A DNA stretch of 64,000 nt from Bimastos eiseni (lineage: Eukaryota > Annelida > Clitellata > Crassiclitellata > Lumbricidae): assembly GCA_959347315.1 (NCBI GenBank), contig OY365810.1:22287815-22351814 (forward strand), in the 5' to 3' direction. Both the position numbers and the translations under genes were made by a program. Numbering within the stretch: position 1 is the stretch's first letter; each line of letters opens with the position of its first letter. Of the stretch, positions 32,483 to 45,955 are shown one piece after another. The notes under the pieces are model-generated. The model ran no database searches. It was given only the letters and a program-made list of their open reading frames with translations, and was not told the origin of the DNA.

Positions 32483-32850
32483 AAATGGATTCCATGGCAT
32501 ATACATGGATGCAATGGTATATACACGGATGGTATATACATGGATGTTATGGTATATACATGGATGCAATGGCATACACACGGATGCAATGGCATATACA
32601 CGGATGGTATATACATGGATGTTATGGTATATACACGGATGCAATGGCATATACACGGATGGTATATACATGGATGTTATGGTATATACATGGATGCAAT
32701 GGCATATACACGGATGGTATATGCATGGATGTTATGGTATATACATGGATGCAATGGCATATACATGGATGTTATGGTATATGCATAGTTGTCATGGTAT
32801 ATAAATGAATACCATGGCATATACATGGATGCAATGGCATATAACCATGA
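32483..32850. repeat. 20-bp minisatellite (GGTATATACATGGATGCAAT)
   Basis: About eighteen units of 20 bp, alternating GGTATATACATGGATGTTAT, GGCATATACACGGATGCAAT and shortened forms, in a higher-order pattern. A second cluster with GCCATGGTATATACATGGAT units lies at 32965-33065. All three plus frames are open through it and encode YTWMQWHIHG-type repeats. This reflects a unit with no stop codon and is not a gene. Confidence 0.9.
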
Positions 32851-33309
32851 CATTAACCATATGTTTTTATTATTCACCTCAAACAGTTCAATTCAAGAAT
32901 AAGATGTGTCGTATGTATTTGATTGAGAATTGAGGGGTCTTTGTTCTACAAAAGATAGGTCTATCCATGTATATACTATGGTATATCCATGGATACAAGG
33001 CACATACATGGATGCCATGGTATATACATGGATGCCATGGTATATACATGGATGCCATACATGTATATACTGTTGATGTCTTCGTGAGAGTTGTGGCTGA
33101 AATTTATCGATTGAAAGTGCCGGTGATTTAGCTGACCACTGACCAGAGCGTCGTCGTCTGCAGCTTGTTAATGTCCAGTGGTGTGTCCTGCTGCTTGGAA
33201 CTGACGGTGGTCGATGTGCTGCCAGTCCACATCTCGTCTCCCCAATCATTCAATTTGAAGACCATGATGTCCAGTAGTTGCAGATATTTTACTCTTTCCT
33301 TTGCCATTG

Positions 33310-33369
33310 CTATGATGACAATGACTAAACTGATGATGATCATCATCAGTTTAGTCATCGTCATCATAG
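33310..33369. repeat. 60-bp near-perfect palindrome
   Basis: Two 30-bp arms with no spacer, centred at 33339/33340 (GATGATGATCATCATC), with one A-C mismatch (33320/33359). The outer part of each arm contains GACTAAACTGATGATG. It lies in KCNQ1 intron 1. Confidence 0.9.
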
Positions 33370-36300
33370 TCTGCTTTCTAATTTCAGCTGTCAGTCATTG
33401 ATTGACTTCACACCCTGACTTAATTGCTTGCTCTTGTGTTGGAGGCGCAAGTGCCTGGAACCCCTCGGTGGTCCTTGAGTTCGGTCAATTAGCTTCTGGA
33501 CATCTTTTGACCTCTGGGGTTGAGTCATGTCCTTTGGGTCTTCCACATCTGTCACGGAGTGTCTCTTTATGTCTTACCGTGTCATTTTTGATCTCTCCAG
33601 AGCAGACGCCGCAAATGAACTAGTTTGATGGATTGATATGGATTGATATTTTGTTTTGGCTGATTGACAACTACTTATTTATTGTACCTCTGTAATAAGA
33701 CAATAACATTGTATTTGGCAGAACAACGTCAATTAGTAAAAACACTGTAACCTGTTTGATCAATGCCACAATTTAAAAGTGCTGTTAAACCAATTCACTT
33801 ACTAATATCAGAGCAAAAATGTAAAGGTTATTGTCTAATTGATTTCGTTTTATTCAAGATCTTTTGTTGTTTCATGTGTCTTAAATATTTATTGTTGGTG
33901 AAAACTGATGGCAATGTAATTGACCACATTTGTTAAATGTTCTCTGTCATTTTAGTAGTCTTGTTGGAAGTACATTTTTGAACAATACCATGGAAGGCGT
34001 CTGTTACCCCATGTATTCTATCCAAATTTGCAGTTAGACTTTGTTCCATGGTTAAATTGTGGGAGCCCTACTTAATGGCAATGTCAATTGAGATTGTGTT
34101 GAAGATTGGCTTGACTACCTTGGATGAACAGTCACTTTGAGATGCAAGTGACACATCAATTGCAGAACTTTGTTTTATTGTGTTGTTGTTTTCTGATTGT
34201 GTGGGGGTGTAGACTGTAGACTGATTGATTAGACTGTAGACTGTAGACTGATGATTGATGTTTGATAGCAAAGGACCATTTGTTGGTAGTGATTGTGATC
34301 ATTAATTTACCTATGAAACTATAAGTAATATGAAGACAGAAGACAGTTTCTTAGATAATGATTTCTTTTCAGTTTTTAAACAGTTGTCTATTCATTCATT
34401 CATTCATTAAAAAAAATTATATGTTGCCCTTCCAAGGTTTCTGCCTGTGACCGCACATGACCCAAACCCTAAGACCCTACTGAATAGAATGGTCTTACGA
34501 CTACTATAAGATGTTTCTGAGTAAACCATAGCTATTAGGCCTACTGCTAACGGGGGCCCATTCCAGGGGCCCATTCCATGCCATATGGTCAACACAGAGA
34601 AAGCGTGATGCTATCTGATTGTAGTTCATGTGTGGATTTCGACTTCCCTTCGCGTCCAGGGGTAGAGCAACAGGGCTCTTGTGGATATTCAGGGGGGCAC
34701 CTCTGTTTGTATATCTTTGTGTGCTCTGTGAGGCTTCTTATTTGTCTGTAGATGTTGGTATGCTTCTGTGTTTGTAGCCCGTTGTTGTGTGGCCTCGTGT
34801 GATTATTACGGTCAAAGCAGCCATAAAGCTGTTAAGCCACACACTCTTTTGGCAGAACTAATGCCGGTATGGAAGGTGAAAAACCACTGCAGTGTAGCAG
34901 AATATTTTCTTCTACATGGTGTTGGCTTCTGCACAGTGATAAATTCACTGGCACATTCAGCTCCTTGATATATTGGTATTGTGCTTAGAAAACTAAGTTT
35001 TTTGTCATTAAGTTCATTATGGAATTTTTTTTGTCTGAGCCTGTGACTGACAGAGGTAATGAATTCTCCTATTAGCTGTCTATTCTCAGTAATGAGTAAG
35101 TTAGTTGTTCACAGTAAGTCTAGAGTATTGAAGTCTAGTTTTTTTTGTATTAATTAGCATGGTTGACTGCTGTTGACTGGCAGAAGTACTACAACAGTCC
35201 ATTGGTAAATAGGATAATTACATTAGACCCCTCCAGATTATGGTTTCAGAAGTCATCCCAGTACCATCAAAATCATATTTGCTATTTAGCAGATTGGAAC
35301 GTTTCAGATTTACACAAACTGCTAGAAATAAAACATTTTCTGATCAAATAGATACTTTTCATTCACAGTATAGTCATTTGCATGTATATCAGCTTAGTTT
35401 ACTCGATGATAAAATCACTGATATATCTCGCCAGCATAATTTATTTTTACTGATGCATTAAAAAGCCCTGGCAAAGAACCGTTTTCTGCCGGGTGGAGAA
35501 AAGAAATTAATTAGTGTTTGCAGATTAGTAACACGAAATCTCCAGCTGCTGTACAGAATATGGTTGACTTGACTTACAGTTAAAATTGTAGAATTGATTG
35601 GTTTGATCAGTGTGTTGCTAAGATGGCATATCAACCAAAATAGTCAGAATGATGGAGTCATTTTCAAAAGTGTCTGCCTTCATTCATTCTCCAACCATTG
35701 ATGCACAACCTTTTCCAGATTGCTACGATGTCATCTGTCACTTTTCTCCAGTTGTTATATCTTGCCTGCTTGTATCTGTTTTGTGTCTGCCTGTATCTAT
35801 TCCTGTGTTTGCTTGCATGTGTCTTGGCGTCTGCTTTGTATGCATGCCTGTCTTGGCTCTAATCATATTATCTCATCTAGGGTGGAAGCACCTTGTCACA
35901 AAACTGGCAGAGGATTTGTGACTGGCAGAAGATTCGAGTGACTGCTTCTGGTGAATTCTGACGCTGTTAGCACTGAGGGGATCCAGGGATGAGCTGTCAT
36001 TTCTCTGCAACATCTGCTGTTAGCAGGGCATCTGCATCTCTACTTGATTGCAAGCACCTGCTCAAAAGTCACTTTAGAAGCTGAACAGCAGCATATGTGG
36101 TTAAGTAACATTGCTGTTGGTTAAATCATAATTAGCGTAATTGTATTGGATCATACATACTAGTCTTTTAGTCTTGCCAAGCAAGGTACGTTTTAAGATG
36201 TTTCAGTAATTTCACTTTAAAATCAGTTGAATTCAAATGACGGTTAAGTAGTTACGTAGTAAGGAGTTATGCTTCTTAATAACCTGTATTCCCAGTGGTT

Positions 36301-39300
36301 GCCATTGTGTATCACCCAGGATATTGCATTTGACAATTGTTGGTGATTGTTCAGTTCAAGTAACCATCAAGTGGTGCTATCCTAATACTTGATTATGAAT
36401 ACTAGTGACTCTCCGAATATGTTTGCACCATCGCGTGCAAAGCAAGCTAGATGGAGTGCTGGTGAGTAATTTCCGATTCACTGATGACATTGGCCCTCAC
36501 GAGAACAGAACTTATGACATAGAGATAGATGAACCAGCATATTATTTCACCAATTGTTTAAGGCAATAAGCAATGGTTACTGAAACAACCAATGAGACGC
36601 CAATAACTTTAGAAGTCTAGAAGAAGCTGAGTATTTCAATTGGTCTACCTTTTAAGAGTTAGATAGATAACCACTGAGTAAAACAGACAACTGGCATGCA
36701 AAGTATGATGCCCATTTAGCTACATGGATCAGACTTGTAATTCTAATCACATGGCTAAGCCATCATCAGAGTCTAATTAGTTAAATGACTGTCCACACAG
36801 GTTGTTTAATATATTATGGTAACAGTCTTACATGATCATTTCTAATTTTATGCAGGTTCAAAAGTTTCTAACATTTCCCATCTCTCACACAAATTAAACT
36901 TTGTACTTTTCCCATTATGCTTTCTGTATTATATAGAATACTGCAGAAAAAGTTGGTCATTAACTCCTTTCTATCCTGTAAGCATTTACTTTTGACAGGT
37001 ATCACGAGGAGATTGATCATATGCTGGACTGTCTTACAGTGGCAATCAAGTGGTTGACTTTTTTTTATCAGTGTCATGGCAGAAGCATATGATTGAAGAT
37101 TCTGCTCCACTTTTGTCCCCCTCCCTCCTAGAAAACTCATCTATAAAATGAGCACACTCACCATGCATGTCTAATTTACCAGCTTATTCAAAGCGGGATT
37201 CCGTCCCTTCTGAGTTCCATTTGTTTTTGATTGATTGTTGTTTCGTCTAATTATCTGAGCTCCTGTATTGTTATTTTGGCTGATTTTGACTTGTACTTGG
37301 TTAATGAAGAAATCATGTTTTATTGAAAGCAATAAATTGAATTGAATTGAATATCCTGATACACTTTCTGAAGTGGCTTTATCCAAATGCTCACCTTCAT
37401 TGAACAATGACCAAGGAGAACACACTTAGAACTGAGATCGTCCAGAACAATTAGAACAGATCCTGTGATATTTTTTAGAAGTACATGACCAGTAAGTTGA
37501 TGCCCTGATGCAGAAGCAAATTACCGATTTAAACTTGATTAAAGAAAAGAGAAAATCTAATTGACATTGACCTTCAAGTTGGATCAACTCAATGGTGTTT
37601 GATTTTCTTGCCCAAGATGATGTTGCTCAAAGTTGCATTTGTGCATGTTGCCGTGTTATACTAAGGTAGCTGGTTATCTGTCTGCCATTGACAGAACATA
37701 GAAAAGCAATACTTTTACCAAGCCCAGAGCAAACCCAAAGGGCCAAACTAATGTTGTGAAGTGTTAAGTTGATGAAGTAGAACTTGACGAATTGGCTGTT
37801 TAAACAGTATTACCTGCTTATCTAAGAACAAAGAACACACCTGGTGTGAGATGTGAGAACACATCTCTCTCTCTCTGTCTCTTTTGTCTGATATGTAAAT
37901 CGTTCTTAAAACATCTTATCTGAATGCCTTCAAGGACCTGCAGATGTGTATGATATGCTGTTAAGTTGATTCTTTGATGTGGCTTATGCTTGCTAAAGCA
38001 GGTTGTTAGGTAGGTGTTAGTGCCAGATCAGAATTTGGTGGGGTCACACCGAGGAGGCAGCATGGTCCTTCGCTAAAATCATAGGCAATCATTCTTATTT
38101 GTTGCGAGCTTTCGATGCAATCTGATTATAACATAATGCATACTTATTTTTTACCTCCGACCTCTCACTGGTATTACACAATAAAACCCTCAGCAGCTTC
38201 AGTTGCTTCAGAATTCTTTTGAAAGTCAGAGTGTACAGGTTGTCCTTAAAAGCTTGAATCAGTGCTCATTGTTATCACTATTCAACAATGTCTTCTGAGT
38301 GTCTCTCTCAGGTCCTTCATAAACCTAGAACTGTTCTTAGAGAAGGACTTTTTCAGTTGCTGACATTTTATAGATTTCTGTGTCTGTTCAGTCTACTTGC
38401 TTACTTCTTGTGTCAGTTTCTTCCCTTTGCTTAGGATTTCTTCCAAATTGCTTATCTGAGATAGAAAGTTCTTCTCTGTTTTGGAAACTTATTTGCTGAA
38501 TGGTGACCAGTTCCTTCCTTCATTTATTGTGCACGTGTTAGATGTCTTGATTGACAAATACCATTTAATCAGAAAGAGACAGAGACAGACAGACAGACAG
38601 AGTGAGAGACAGAGACAGATAGGACGATGGAGATACAGAGACAGAGAGAGAGAGAGAAGTATTTAAGGATCCTTCTGAGGAAGAGGAACACCTGTCAAAA
38701 TTACATGCTCACAGGATGCAAAGGGAGTCAATGATCAGCTTCTTCTTCAATATTCTACCTTATTGTTCCATGGACTCGCTTGTCTGTCAGGCAAAGGCAG
38801 CCTCGGTTACAGGTCCCTCCAATTGGAATGACCTCAAGTCGTAGCTGCACTCGTTCCCTTTGACCAATCAAACTGGGTTTCATGAATCACTCAGATCCTT
38901 TTTAGCCCTGGTTGGGCTGGGAGGGCTCATGATTAGTTTTCTTGAAGGGGCACCATATAAGTGCCTAGAACCAATGAATGCATGAATGAAAGAATTAGGG
39001 CAGTCTGACCATATCTAGATTTATTCGATGACTGGTCCTTACATGACTCATCTACTCATCTTCTCAAGGCGCAGTTTGTTCAGACTGTCAAAGCACAATC
39101 ATGTAGGAAGCAACATGAAACTGCTTGAAGTGATAATGTTGTTTGTAATAACATAATTTGCTTTGCTAGCCTTTTGAAGATGCAATTTGATGCTGTGCTG
39201 CAATCCTTAGTCAAGGAAGAGGCTGAATGTCATCCTTATTAAGTTTGCCTCTGCCGCAGGCATTTGATAAGATAGCTGAGAATTCTATATAAGGCGCTAT

Positions 39301-40204
39301 ATAAGTGCCTGAAATACAAAATTTCTTATATACACTGCAGACACAGCCAGATTTGAGTTCTCTAAATCATTTGTTCCATTTTGGTTTTATTTTCTAAAGG
39401 ATTGCTTCTACCCTCTATTCTGTAAATGTTACACAGAAATTTCTCAGTGCCATATAATTACCATGTGAGGGAGACCATCTTAGAGAGAGACACTATGTTA
39501 AATCAAGTCTACAAGAACCATGCTGCATTGTTGATTCCGGTGCCAGGTTAGATTCCGGGGAGGTCAAGCCGAGGAGAGGGTAAGGTGCTATGGTGGCAAT
39601 TGGTGTTGATGGTGGTTGTGTGGTGGCACAGGAGTAGAATCGCAATAGGATAACTTGAGGAGTTCAGTTTCAATCGTTAGTATCATGTGTCAGTGCACTC
39701 AATGCTGCCATAACATGTGCTATATAATGTAAATTGTTTTGATAACAAGTTAATTCAATAAGTGAAAATACAATACAATACAATGAGAGTGCAACTGGAG
39801 GAGAATTGGAATTAAAAGGTGAGATGGGAGGATGAGAGACACTGATTTGGCTCTATTGGAATCCTTTCCACAGAGTTGGAGCAGCATAGACCAATGAGCA
39901 GTTTCCTGATTTCAGACTCAGAGAGGAGGAGGAGATTGGAGGAGGCAGAGATAGAGAAAGATTTGGTGATGAGCAAGGAGACCTGGGCAGTTGGATGGCG
40001 AATAGCTGGCAAATGTAAGAGGGTTGGAGGGTTGAAGGGCATTAATTGTAGGTACACATGTCTTTCAGTTTATGTGCATGTAAACTGTCTCTTAAAATTA
40101 TTTGTTGCAGAGTCACTCAATTGGACTAAAATTGATTAGATTACACTATTATTGATTTGATTGAATTCGGATTTGATTAGTTTTGAGTTCTTAGGCTAGA
40201 TAAG
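33370..40204. other. KCNQ1 intron 1 interior, no gene seen
   Basis: About 6.8 kb, CpG-poor. Open frames are short and without family resemblance. Notable simple sequence: a (CAGA)/(GAGA) purine tract at 38575-38660. Two GGCGCTATATAAG/GCACCATATAAG ends with (AATG)n-like tails at 38940-38990 and 39290-39310 look like L2/CR1-type 3' ends on the plus strand. Confidence 0.5.
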
Positions 40205-40306
40205 AATGTTTGATACTGGGTCAGATTAAATGGACAGAATTAGTTCAGATCTGAGCACTGATCTGACCTAATTCTGTCCATTTAATCTGACCAAGTATCA
40301 AATATT
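40205..40306. repeat. About 100-bp hairpin with 47-bp arms
   Basis: The left arm includes GGTCAGATTAAATGGACAG and the right arm its exact complement CTGTCCATTTAATCTGACC. Pairing runs from 40205-40254 to 40257-40306, with about five mismatches and almost no loop (GAGCAC at the centre). No terminal target duplication is apparent. Confidence 0.85.
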
Positions 40307-43104
40307 ATAGTTCAAATGCAATTGTAAATATGGAAGAAACATTGTTTTTAGTACTTCACTACTTCTGACTTATAGAGGAGTGGTTGCTATATGTTTTTTT
40401 TACTACTGCTTGTGTCTTTCAGTTGTGGTTTGCAAGAGACTGATAAGAAGTTGCTGTTATCTTACCTTACTATACATTCAGGGCTTGGCATTGGATTTTT
40501 TCTTTTTTTGCTTTCACCTGATAAACCCTGGAATTTTGCACACCAACCGACTAAGCACAGTAAGCAGCACTCATCAACTGATGCCTCATGGCTACAGTGA
40601 CAATCTTGAAGTAGGAAGATTTCTAGTATTCTCATTAGTTTGGTAATTGCTGCTACAATCGTAATTGCAATAATCAGTGCTTTTTTATGGTGGAACGAGC
40701 CAGACTTTTTTCAATTACTAAAAAATGAAAATTGTAGTTGTGCAAAAACTATGGAATTTGATATGAAACTTTACAATTTCAATTGTTACATTCTAAAATT
40801 TATAAGTAAGTGTATAGATTTAATTGTGTTCTATGAAATTTATATTATTTGGTAGCTAATTTTGGCGTAATTTCTTTCGACAATACAGATGCATTCCAGC
40901 TCTTGTTTTTCTAGAAGAAAAGCACTGGTAAATGTGGTAATAATTATAAATACAATGTTTCATACAACATGTTTGTAAGTAACAGTTAAGCTGCTTAATC
41001 TGAGGCCAGCATGCAACTATGGTTTGTAAGTAGAACATGATACTTTTTAGTATGAGTTTCTCCAACTAAAATAAATTTAATGTGCCCTATCAAATTTGCA
41101 CTTCCTGCAATTGCCTATGAATGAAATAGTGATTGTGACTGTTAAGGGTCATTTCACAGAAAGTGCTGGAATAGGTGATTGGCTCAGTGATTGTTGTTTG
41201 ATAGCTGGAATGCAGGTCGAAGACAAGCAGCTTATGGCATGAAAATGTAATGAATATTTCAGAGAATCAGGACCAAAGTTGGCAGGAATGGAATTCATCG
41301 TTTCATGACTTTCTTGCTCAGTCGCTGGTTCCTTGGTTTTGGAATGACTGCTCCAGATGAAATTATTAATATTTCAGGAGATCTACACGGTGGGCCTATT
41401 CATTGGAGCAGTATAATTGATGGTACTATCACATGCTTAGTTTTATTACAAAATCATCCCTGTACCTTTAGTTCTAATGTTCAGTTGTTAAATTATGACT
41501 GGAATTGTCACAGGTGCTTGAAATTTCCAAGAAATCTCCCCATTATTCCAAGTAAAGCTGGGGATATAGAAGAACTTACTAACTAAAAACTGATTTCAAT
41601 TTTCTCCAATTCTTATAATAATGTTTAAATATCAAATCATAGGTTGATGAATTATTTGATATCGCAGAATCTTTTAGTGTCTTGCAAGCATGGATTTTGC
41701 TCGGGCAATCCAAAATGTATATGGCCTTATTAGAAATGCAAAACCTATTTCTTAGTAGTCATTGTTTTCTACCTGTCAAGGATTTCTGACACTACTGACT
41801 ATCAGATCTTGATTGGCCAACTGGAAAATTGTGGCTTATGTTCAATTTTAATTGGTTTACTGTTTAATTTGCTTCTGGGAAAGTGCTCAATTACTATTTG
41901 TTTTGAAGGCTGGCATAAAAATGACTGGGCAGGTTTACTAGACATTTCAGCACACATAACTTGTCCAAATTAACTGCAGGTTATAAAATCAAATGTATCA
42001 GCTATTTGTGTAAGAGCAGTTTCATTAGAACAAGAAGATAATTCTTTCAGCTTAATGTCTTATCCTACTCCATGTACATATTGTTTTAGGATAGATATTA
42101 GATAAGCTAATAACCTGATTCAAAGATGTATTTTGTGGCTCATTTGCCACATGGCATTTGATTCAAAATTACCACCAAGTTACCACACTGGTGGTAGATA
42201 TTCAGTCACTGGTTACAACTGGCTGTTGAACCACATTTATTAGCTGCCATTGTTTATTAGTTGATGTTGTGAGAAAGTGTTACACTACAAGTAAGTGCAA
42301 ATGTCTCTTAAACATTAAAACTCAACAGGTGGAAAAACTGGCCTCTTGAAGACGTGATGTTCCTGAAAGGCTGATGTCCTTTCCCTCTGCCATGTATATA
42401 CCCAGAGGTTGCTATACAGGACAGTGTTGTATTGATGTTCTCACACCTGATTATGAAGCGATTACCTGATCTTAGACATCGTCAAGGCTAACTTTCTTTC
42501 AACATCATGACGTGCCAGCCTGTGAACTTTCAGTTGGCAAAGGCATAATAAACTCTCTCTTAACATAACAATAAGCTAATCAAAAATCATTTCTACTAAC
42601 TTAGTGAATTTTGTAAATGGAAAAGTTGAGGCAGATGAACTGGAAGTGACTCGTTCCATTGGTTTGGCTAAGCAAATCATTGCGGTTTTTTACAGATCGC
42701 TTTATACATCTGTATTTGTTGTTGAGTATGTATTTTTCGATGACAACAAAACAGTGCAAACAGGCACTGCGATGAATGATATTAGGAAAAGGAGTTGCCA
42801 AAGCAAGCACAAGGTGTTATTGGTGTATATCTTGTAAAGTTGTTTCTTCATTTGTTTTGGTGAAGAAAACTGTTTGCAAACAAATCTTTCTATGGTACAA
42901 TTCTGGGGATGGATCAGTGAAATATTAAAAGACTTTTAAATGAGTGAACAGAAATAGTACCAAAGTGTCTGAGGCTTTCATTTGATGTACTGCAGCACAA
43001 AAGGCTGTTATCATATGTTGCACAGAATTTTTACTAAAATGGGCGCAATTGTAAAATATGTTTTGTGAAGTAAACCCAAAAGAGTTTTACTTAGAAAATT
43101 GGAT
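40307..43104. other. KCNQ1 intron 1 segment, no gene seen
   Basis: A/T-rich, CpG-poor. The frame at 41305-41586 (plus) has no family match and no clear splice pair. Nothing else was recognised. Confidence 0.5.
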
Positions 43105-43112
43105 ATTTAAAA

Positions 43113-43811
43113 TAGGGCATAACCGAGTAGACAATTTCCACCAAGTACCAAATCCGAGTATTTGGATGAACCATTTGCCAGATCCGGGTACGAACCGAAT
43201 AGTAGCGGCAAATCTGGCCAGCGACTGGCAGTGAGTACCATTCGTAAGCAAAGTTTAGTTAACCTGCCACGTGCACAGCTACGGAGAACTATCTATACTC
43301 AATGCAGAGTCTGTAGCAATATCCTTCATATAGCATATCGTCTCAGTCTAGGCTATGACAATAATAAATTTATTATTTAATAACTTTATTTGTGAAAAAA
43401 ATGTAAAGCCTTGTTATAAAATTTGAAATATGAAGTTACCAACGACGTCGTTAATCTCTCACGTTTACCGGCAAGTTGGTGGAGCCAATTCAAGCGGGAA
43501 AATTACTGATTTGATCATTTGGTTGCCATCTGGGAAATGCAACCAAAAGAAATTGAAATATATAAATTAACATCATTATTTTAAAGAAAATTCAATGGAA
43601 TGTTAGGTTCTTGTTTAATTAATCAATAACTTATAAGTCCGTTAGTCCTAAATTTATTTGATGAAAAAATATTATTTTATCCAAAAAAATTATTTTTCAA
43701 AAAAGTTATTTTTAGCTATTTGCAGGTGTAATATTTGCCGAGGCGAATACTACCGAATAGTCCAATATTCGGCTGAAGCGAATGTCTGAGGCGATTTCCG
43801 GTTATGCCCTA
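43113..43811. mobile_element. hAT MITE, 699 bp, perfect target duplications
   Basis: The ends are TAGGGCATAACCGAG and, reverse complemented, TAGGGCATAACCGGA. The 8-mer ATTTAAAA flanks it on both sides (43105-43112 and 43812-43819). Subterminal zones share the motif AATATTCGG / CCGAATAG in inverted sense. The short plus frame inside shows no transposase signature. The exact duplications suggest a comparatively recent insertion. Confidence 0.85.
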
Positions 43812-43819
43812 ATTTAAAA

Positions 43820-44609
43820 TGATAATTTAAAACTCAGAATTACCAATGCATCTCATGGATCAGTGGATTGATGTTTGCTGGGCTCCGAGAAATAATTATG
43901 AATCAAGCAGCAGCATTGTTTATGTTCCTATTGTTCTTGCTATTGTTGTTATTGTCATATCAGTGTGATTTTAATCATGTAAATTCCTCAAGAGCGATAC
44001 TTCAGATGCCCATCATCAATATCACCTGCTAAAAGGTATCAGTACCATTGCAACTAGGAACCTACTTCCTGAGAGGTAGAGCAGTAGTTAAATATTCCAA
44101 GAACTCCTGGAAATTCCTGTCAGTTAATTGACGAATGATAGTTGTTGTTGCAGTGCTGGCCAGCAGCCGTTATGTATGACTATACGTGGACTCGCTTGGC
44201 GTTGGTGCTTTTTTATAGTGGCATGCTTTTAGAATGTAGCCGATGAGTGGCTGTCAGTCTGTTGCTGCTGGCCAAGCCACTCATCTGGCTTTGCGGCTGT
44301 TTTATGTAACGGATGCATTCGGCATCGACTATCATCTATGCGCACTATTCGTTTTCGTTATTACTGCCAGTGCTCACGGTTCATTCTTGTTACACTTCTT
44401 TCTAAAATATGACTCTACGTTTCGGATTCAGTGTGTTAGCAGATTGCTTGTGTGAGTCTGGCTGTTTCCCTTTGTGTGGGTATCTGTATATATACAACAA
44501 ATAAACTTACATAAGGTGTCATATTATTATGCGACTGTGGTAGGTCTACTAACAGCTTACCCAGCCTTTTAGAAGTTCTGAAAATGTGTAGGTAAAGACT
44601 TACATGTAT
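43820..44609. other. KCNQ1 intron 1 segment, no gene seen
   Basis: Anonymous, moderately A/T-rich. No repeat or exon recognised. Confidence 0.45.
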
Positions 44610-44800
44610 ATACATACATGCATACATACATATATATACTCAATTGCACATAAGTACATGCATACATGTATGCATGCATGCATACATGTATGTATGCATG
44701 ACTCTACCATATATACGTGTGTACTTACATATGTACCTACCGGTACCTGCGTTTGCACATGCACACATGCATACGTACATACAACATACATGCTGTGACA
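44610..44800. repeat. (ACATGCAT)-rich simple repeat
   Basis: Imperfect CATACATGTATGCATG-type repeats, partly self-complementary, which open frames on both strands. Not coding. Confidence 0.8.
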
Positions 44801-45276
44801 AATGATTGTCTCCAAAACACATAGGACCTGTGAGGGTTCTGGAAGGCAGGAAGGTATGGTTAAGGATGAGTGCTATAAAAAGAAGACTAAATGAGGTGAT
44901 TAAGTTATTGACAGGGTGATAGTATATGAACAGAAGAGAAAGACAGAAGGGAGTAGTCTCCTATCAGGAGAGAGACCAATGAGATAGTGAAGAGTTGAGT
45001 TGAAGTGAGATGAAAAATGGAGTTATCCCTACAGGTGTTTTTTTCATTGATGAAGTCTGTTGAACTGAAGAACTTGATAACCTGGACAAGATGTGTCACA
45101 TGACCATCTGGACTTAATTATTATTCATGATTATGATAGGAGTAAGAGATGAGGTGATGAGTGTATGATTCTACTGCAATTGCCTGGCTCTATCATAATG
45201 TGTGGTTTTATCGCTGCAACAAATAATCCGTTCCACCTCAAGGACGAGTGCTTTGTTCTAATTCTTCAATCAATGT

Positions 45277-45955
45277 ATGTTTCTATTGTCATGATGAGTG
45301 TATGTTTCTATTGTTTTGTTATGATGAGTATATGCTTCTATTTTCATGATGAGTGTAGGTTTCTATTGTCATGATGAGTGTATGTTTCTATCGTCATGAT
45401 GAGTGTATGGCTCTATTGTCATTATGAGTGTATATTTCTATTGTCATGATGAGTGTATGCTTCTATTGTCATGATGAGTGTATGTTTCTATTGTGATGAT
45501 GAGTGTATGTTTCTATTGTCATGATGAGTGTATATTTCTATTGTGATGATGAGTGTATGCTTCTATTGTCATGATGAGTGTATGTTTCTATTGTTATGAT
45601 GAGTGTATGTTTCTATTGTGATGATGAGTGTATGTTTCTGTTGTCATGATGAGTGTATGTTTCTATTGTCACTATGAGTGTATGCTTCTATTGTTATGAT
45701 GAGTGTATGTTTCTATTGTCATGATGAGTGTATGTTTCTATTGTTTTGTTATGATGAGTATATGCTTCTATTTTCATGATGAGTGTATGTTTCTGTTGTC
45801 ATGATGAGTGTATGCTTCTATTGTCATGATGAGTGTATGGCTCTATTGTCATTATGAGTGTATGCTTCTATTGTCATGATGAGTGTATGCTTCTGTTGCA
45901 ATGATGAGTGTATGCTTCTATTGCAATGATGAGTGTATGCTTCTTATACCATGAT
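45277..45955. repeat. 26-bp minisatellite (GATGAGTGTATG core), about 25 copies
   Basis: Units of 26 bp, typically GTCATGATGAGTGTATGTTT followed by CTATTG, repeated over about 680 bp with single-base variants (GTC/GTG/GTT and TTT/CTT). A longer variant containing TTGTTTTGTTATGATGAG occurs near 45310 and again near 45740, so part of the array was duplicated as a block. Confidence 0.95.

Noticed and set aside
32390..32808. Repeat protein with YTWMQWHIHG units, or a CRISPR-like array
   Set aside because: A 20-bp minisatellite with no spacers, open in all three plus frames. No CRISPR repeat-spacer alternation.
45277..45955. CRISPR array
   Set aside because: Units are contiguous 26-mers with no unique spacers, in an animal intron.
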